From positions 1 to 7,208 of the forward strand of contig CAMJAJ010000057.1 in NCBI GenBank assembly GCA_946403565.1: 7,208 bases of DNA, given 5' to 3'. The notes beneath the pieces were generated by a model that was given only the letters and a program-made list of their open reading frames with translations, did not search any database and had not been told where the DNA came from. A program made the translations under genes and the position numbers. Shown piece after piece: positions 3,588 to 7,208 of the stretch. Source of the stretch: an uncultured Treponema sp. Its GTDB lineage: Bacteria; Spirochaetota; Spirochaetia; Treponematales; Treponemataceae. The stretch's first letter is position 1. Each line of letters starts with the position of its first letter.

Positions 3588-6500
3588 CTAGCTTATATCC
3601 AGCAGGCGGCGCTTGAGCTCCTTGGAGTTCAGCGGCTTGGTCAGGTAGTCGTCCACGCCCGCCTCGTAGGCCTTCTGCCGGGCGTCCTCGAACGCATCGG
3701 CGGTCATCGCGATGATCGGCACGGACTTGGCGTCCTCCCGCTTGAGCGCGCGAATCCGCCGGGTGGCCTCGTAGCCGTCCATGAAGGGCATCTGTATGTC
3801 CATGAGGATAACCGAGTACTCCTTGGGCTTGGAGAAGGCGAACATCTCCACCGCCTCCTTGCCGTTCTCCGCATGGTCGGCCTCGCAGCCGAACATCTCC
3901 AGGAAGGTCATCGCTATGTCCACGTTTATGGGGTTGTCCTCCGCCAGCAGCACCTTGCCGGGCAGGCTCACCTTGGCAATCTCGTTGTTCTGCCCGTCGC
4001 CGACATCTTTCTCGGAAGCCTTGGCCATCTCCTCGTCGGTCAGGAACCCGCAGGGAATCTCGACATTTATCCTGGTGCCCAGGCCCAGCTCGCTGTCCAC
4101 CGACAGCTTGCCGCCCATCAGGTCCACCATGCGCTTGACGATCGCAAGGCCCAGGCCCGTGCCGGTGATTCCCTTGGGCCGCTGGCTGTTGTCGTACTCC
4201 TGGGAGAACTCCTCGAACATGTGCCGCTGGAAGTCCGCGCTCATGCCGATTCCCGTGTCGCTCACCTCGTAGGCGAGGATGAACTTGCCCCCCTCGGTCC
4301 AGTGGCTCTTGGAGGTGTAGCTCACGTCCCCGCATTCCGGCGTGTACTTGACGGCATTGGAAAGGAGGTTCAGCGTTATCTGGTTCAGGCGGATCCGGTC
4401 TATGATGACCGACCCTCCGAATCCCCCCTCGTGGGCATTGACCTTCCAGTGCAGGCCCTTTTCGGTGCACATGGGCTCTATGATGTTCTTGATGTTGTCG
4501 ATGTACTCCTGGTAGGAGTAGGGCTCCGGGTTCAGCTTTATCTGCCCCTTGTCCACCTTGGAGATGTCCAGCACGTCGTTGATGAGCGAGAGCAGGAACT
4601 TGTTGCTCGTCTCTATCTGCTCCAGGTCGTGACGCAGTTTTTCCTTGTCGTCCATGTCCTTCTTGGCGAACTGGGTCAGGTTCTGGATGGCCCCGATGGG
4701 CGTGCGTATATCGTGGCTTATGCGGGAGACGAACTCGCTCTTGGCCCTGTTCGCGCACTCCGCCTTGACGAGGGCGTCCTTCATGGCCTCCTTCTGCGCC
4801 ATCTCCTTCTCGCTCTGCCGCGTCACGTCCGAGACGCAGAGGATGATTCCCGAATGGGCCTCGTCCATGTAGAAGAAGCGCATCATCTTGTAGGTCTTGT
4901 TCAGGCTGCCGTCGTCCCTCATCTCCAGGTAGGGCGTCCGGTAGGAGTACAGGTCCTGGGTCTCCAGCTCCTTCCGCACCGTCGCCAGGCTCGTCGCCTC
5001 GATGAATCCGGCCTGGTCCAGCTCCGGTATGTAGCGGACGGCCTCTATGTTCCGGATGTAGTCGTCGTAGGCCATGCCGCTGTCCGAGATTATCTCCCGC
5101 TTCACGATGAAGTTGCGGAAGGTGCTGTCCGGCAGGTCTATGATTCCGATCTTCTCATAGACGGAGTTGATGATGCTGCCGATGAGCAGCTGCTCGTTCT
5201 TCTGCTTGGAGATGTTGTAGGCATAGAAGAACATCTCGATGTGGCTGGTGTCGGGGGACTCGAAGAGCTTGGCCACGGCCTGCGCCCAGGACAGCTGGGA
5301 GCCGATCTTTCCGACCTTATAGTCGTAGGTGAAGGTCCGCGTGCCCATCGTGTAGTTCTTGAGCATCTTCTCGCGGTCCAGCACGTCCCCGGCGGCCTTG
5401 CCGTTCTCTATGAGGTAGGTCATCCCCTGGCCGTTCTCGGTCACCTCGGAGTAGCGGGCGCCTATCATGGACTGCACGTAGGGCTTCGCGTCCAAGATCT
5501 CGTCGGTCGTGAGGTCAACGCGGACACGGAGCACCATGTCCTGCCCCTGGTAGGACGAGAAGAAGGCCCGCTCCTGGTTGTAGCCGTCCCGCTTGGCGCT
5601 GTCCTCCGTCAGGTCCTGCGCCGAACCGTAGGCCTTGAGCGGCTTGCCGTAGTCGTCGCAGATGACCAGGTAGTTCACCCGCAGGGTATGGACCTGGAAG
5701 TCCGCGTCGGTCTTGAAGTGGATCTGGGCGCTGACGTTCCTGTTTCCCCGGCGGATGTTGGAAAACATGTCGTCCAGGATCTGCGTGTCGCCCTCCGAAC
5801 AGTGCTCCCGGGCAAACTGGATCAGGCTGGGAATCTCGCGCGGAACCTTGAGCATCTCGCTCACCCTCTTGGTGTAGGGGTTGTCGCTCAGCCGCGCGCT
5901 GCCGTCGGTCAGGTTCAGCTCCCAGAGGAAAAGCTCCGCGCTTTCCACCGCCGCCTCGTAGCTGTTGCGGAGCACCCGCTCGTTCTGCTCGGACAGGCGG
6001 AGCTGCTGGGTCTGCCGCTTGAGGGCGACGTTCTTCTGCACCACGCCGGCCGCCAGCAAGTCCAGCATGGCCAGAATCAGCGCCAGCAGGAAGCTGCCCG
6101 CTATGTAGAGGGTCACCGACTCCTTGGCGATCCAGCCTTCCAGCGGCTCCAGGTAGAGGCACCAGTCCTTGCCCCCGTACTTGAACACCTTCTTTTCGGG
6201 CGACTCGAAGGTTCCGATGACGCTGTCAAAGATGATGTCGTTGGAGCGGTCCTGAATCCATATCTGGTAGGAGTAGCCCAGGTCGTTCAGCTTCTTTATG
6301 CCGGCGGTCTTGAAGAACTGGCTCAGGTCCACGACCACGTTGGAAAAGCCCCAGAAGACATCCTTGCCGCCCTCGTCCTTAAGGAAGCAGGGGACGCGCA
6401 GGATAAGGCAGCTCCCCCCGTGCTTCATCGTGTAGGGGCCGCTCAGGACCGGCACGCCCTCGTCGCGCGAGAGGACCGAGTCCTCCTTCCGGGAGTCCTG

Positions 6501-6866
6501 GGTAAAGGAGTCGAAGCCTATGTCGCCGCTGCCCTCAGGCAGGCACATCTCCGTGATTCCGTCCGGGGCAAGCTGGAGGCTTGCGATTCCATAGATGTTC
6601 TGGAGGAAGTTCTCCGCGATGGGCTCCACGCCCTCGTAACGACCGTCATGGGACACCACGTACTCACCGATGTTCCGGGCCGTCAGCATGTAGTTGGAGT
6701 AGACGTTCTGCATGCGGCCGACCGTGTTTTCCGCGACAAAGCTGGCCCGTTCCCGCTTCCTGCCTTCCACACCGGTCATGAGGCTGTAGCCCACGAAAAG
6801 CAGGACCGCAAGGACCGTCAGGAAAAGGAGTACGAAACGAATTGTATTCCTGTTAGAGTTCCGCAT
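3588..6866 (-). CDS. Hybrid sensor histidine kinase (CHASE, PAS-like, HisKA, HATPase, receiver)
   Basis: This 1092-residue inner-membrane sensor would autophosphorylate and pass phosphate to its own receiver. In order: TM1 (about 10-30); a periplasmic domain (about 40-235) with CHASE-like signature LQLAPDGITE, GFDS, GVPVLSGPYTMKHGGSCLILRVP and NVVVDLSQFF; TM2 (about 252-276); a short coiled linker; about 400 cytoplasmic residues that look like three PAS-type sensory domains (303-425, 440-555, 560-685); and the dimerisation/phosphorylation helix with SRISHDIRTP, phospho-accepting H718. The ATPase domain follows with NLLSNAVKYT (N833, N837), DTGIGM (D870) and GTGLGL. The C-terminus is a receiver with acidic pair E976-D977, phospho-Asp D1023 (LMDIQMPFMDG), T1055 and K1077. 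All catalytic residues are present. There is no HPt or DNA-binding domain, and no separate response regulator in view. The start ATG at 6866 overlaps the upstream gene's stop by 14 nt with only a weak GGA nearby, suggesting coupled translation. The ligand is unknown. The gene contains no TTA, CTA or TCA codon. Confidence 0.95.
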   Translation of the reverse strand: MRNSNRNTIRFVLLFLTVLAVLLFVGYSLMTGVEGRKRERASFVAENTVGRMQNVYSNYMLTARNIGEYVVSHDGRYEGVEPIAENFLQNIYGIASLQLAPDGITEMCLPEGSGDIGFDSFTQDSRKEDSVLSRDEGVPVLSGPYTMKHGGSCLILRVPCFLKDEGGKDVFWGFSNVVVDLSQFFKTAGIKKLNDLGYSYQIWIQDRSNDIIFDSVIGTFESPEKKVFKYGGKDWCLYLEPLEGWIAKESVTLYIAGSFLLALILAMLDLLAAGVVQKNVALKRQTQQLRLSEQNERVLRNSYEAAVESAELFLWELNLTDGSARLSDNPYTKRVSEMLKVPREIPSLIQFAREHCSEGDTQILDDMFSNIRRGNRNVSAQIHFKTDADFQVHTLRVNYLVICDDYGKPLKAYGSAQDLTEDSAKRDGYNQERAFFSSYQGQDMVLRVRVDLTTDEILDAKPYVQSMIGARYSEVTENGQGMTYLIENGKAAGDVLDREKMLKNYTMGTRTFTYDYKVGKIGSQLSWAQAVAKLFESPDTSHIEMFFYAYNISKQKNEQLLIGSIINSVYEKIGIIDLPDSTFRNFIVKREIISDSGMAYDDYIRNIEAVRYIPELDQAGFIEATSLATVRKELETQDLYSYRTPYLEMRDDGSLNKTYKMMRFFYMDEAHSGIILCVSDVTRQSEKEMAQKEAMKDALVKAECANRAKSEFVSRISHDIRTPIGAIQNLTQFAKKDMDDKEKLRHDLEQIETSNKFLLSLINDVLDISKVDKGQIKLNPEPYSYQEYIDNIKNIIEPMCTEKGLHWKVNAHEGGFGGSVIIDRIRLNQITLNLLSNAVKYTPECGDVSYTSKSHWTEGGKFILAYEVSDTGIGMSADFQRHMFEEFSQEYDNSQRPKGITGTGLGLAIVKRMVDLMGGKLSVDSELGLGTRINVEIPCGFLTDEEMAKASEKDVGDGQNNEIAKVSLPGKVLLAEDNPINVDIAMTFLEMFGCEADHAENGKEAVEMFAFSKPKEYSVILMDIQMPFMDGYEATRRIRALKREDAKSVPIIAMTADAFEDARQKAYEAGVDDYLTKPLNSKELKRRLLDIS

Positions 6867-7208
6867 CTGCTATTATTCCGTCAATCTCCGCATCGGATGT
6901 CTGGTTGTCGTCCTCGATGAGGCGCATGAATATCGTCTGGAGGGTCCGGGACCGCTTGGTCGGGTCGCTGATGGACTGCCGCACGGCCCGGCGTATCTCC
7001 TCCATGTGCTCGTTTATCTCGCTGATGTTCTGCGGCAGGGCGCCTTCGATCAGGGTCTTGATGAACTGGGAGACATGGGGGCTCTTTCCACTGGAGGATA
7101 TGCCGCACACCACGTCGCCCCGCTTGATTATGGCGGGGAAGATGAAGTCGCAGCGCGAGCGGCTGGAGATGTCCTCCACCAGGACGTTCTTCTCACGGTA
7201 GTATTCGT
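6853..7208 (-). CDS. Precorrin-2 dehydrogenase / sirohydrochlorin ferrochelatase (siroheme synthase N-domain), 5' truncated
   Basis: Enzymes of this family (CysG N-domain, Met8p) oxidise precorrin-2 with NAD+ to sirohydrochlorin, and many also insert iron to make siroheme; others feed cobalamin or alternative heme routes. The reading frame is open to the right edge, so the N-terminal NAD-binding half is missing. The last 117 codons show VEDISSRSRCDFIFPAIIKR, then GISSSGKSPHVSQFIKTLIE, then ALPQNISEINEHMEEIRRAV and a helical C-terminus through RTLQTIF. These match the family's CDFIFPAI..RG, S-[ST]-G-G-[KT]-SP and LP-helix blocks. The D at 7171-7173 sits near the catalytic Asp, with about two extra residues before CDFIFP. 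GTG at 7177-7179 is an internal Val, not the start. The protein looks like a stand-alone version of about 200 residues. The hybrid kinase overlaps its stop. It could sit in a hem/cob cluster to the right, which is inferred. Confidence 0.85.
   Translation of the reverse strand, partial: EYYREKNVLVEDISSRSRCDFIFPAIIKRGDVVCGISSSGKSPHVSQFIKTLIEGALPQNISEINEHMEEIRRAVRQSISDPTKRSRTLQTIFMRLIEDDNQTSDAEIDGIIADAEL

Noticed and set aside
3421..4758. Minus-strand ORF of 445 codons overlapping the kinase C-terminus in another frame
   Set aside because: It is rich in Arg, Gly, Ala and Gln, typical of an out-of-frame reading of GC-rich coding DNA. The kinase frame contains the conserved ATPase and receiver motifs.
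3564..6920. Long plus-strand ORF (1118 codons) opposite the kinase
   Set aside because: It is the exact in-phase reverse of a kinase with all catalytic motifs. Its product is compositionally biased, has no domain, and has no ribosome binding site. It is explained by the absence of TTA, CTA and TCA in the sense gene.
7177..7179. GTG as the start of the siroheme-domain gene
   Set aside because: The frame stays open to the window edge, and the upstream residues (YYREKN before VLVED) align with the family. The codon is an internal Val.
1..7208. tRNA, rRNA, CRISPR array, insertion sequence or prophage
   Set aside because: No cloverleaf, rRNA stretch, regularly spaced repeat-spacer pattern, transposase or terminal inverted-repeat pair was seen. 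The short repeats at 1-59, 2005-2039 and 3036-3130 do not fit these classes.

Overview
This is a GC-rich window (roughly 60% by eye, not computed) from a bacterium. It carries four complete housekeeping or accessory genes, one very large sensor gene, and one gene cut by the right edge. My best guess at the host is a spirochaete close to Treponema. The hints are the form of ribosomal protein S21, an RsmE with GSERGW where most bacteria have GPEGG, a small secreted helical-repeat protein with a relaxed lipobox, and a TTG start. This is a low-to-moderate confidence call; Bacillota (Clostridia) also carry kinases of this build. I see no phage, transposon, tRNA, rRNA or CRISPR sequence.

Layout from left to right. 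Positions 1-59 hold an array of direct and inverted repeats of a CCAGACCAGATGGG unit, which forms a near-perfect hairpin just past the stop of the first gene. Positions 67-642 (minus) encode a small exported protein with TPR-like helices and an Asp/Tyr/Gly/Ser-rich tail. A divergent intergenic region (643-865) holds a likely promoter for that gene and a 38-nt imperfect dyad. Positions 866-1960 (plus) encode ArgC, the acetylglutamyl-phosphate reductase of arginine synthesis, with no other arg gene in view. ArgC converges on rpsU (2142-2360, minus), and strong terminator hairpins lie between them. rpsU starts at TTG and has a recognisable sigma-70-type promoter overlapped by a 21-bp dyad. Divergent from it is rsmE (2513-3424, plus), the 16S rRNA m3U1498 methyltransferase, which carries a tandem-repeat insertion rich in Pro, Ala and Ser. 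rsmE converges on a 1092-residue hybrid histidine kinase (3588-6866, minus) across a GC-rich, hairpin-filled gap.

The kinase start overlaps by 14 nt the stop of an upstream gene that runs off the right edge. That gene encodes the C-terminal half of a precorrin-2 dehydrogenase / sirohydrochlorin ferrochelatase, the siroheme synthase N-domain family. The two are therefore very likely cotranscribed, which ties a membrane sensor to tetrapyrrole synthesis. rpsU and rsmE both serve the 30S ribosomal subunit and share one divergent control region. The other genes have no obvious functional link.

Most points worth a second look concern arrangement and control: the sensor-siroheme overlap, the rpsU/rsmE divergent region, the RsmE repeat insertion and the edge repeat array. 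I do not see a clearly new multi-gene system in these 7.2 kb.
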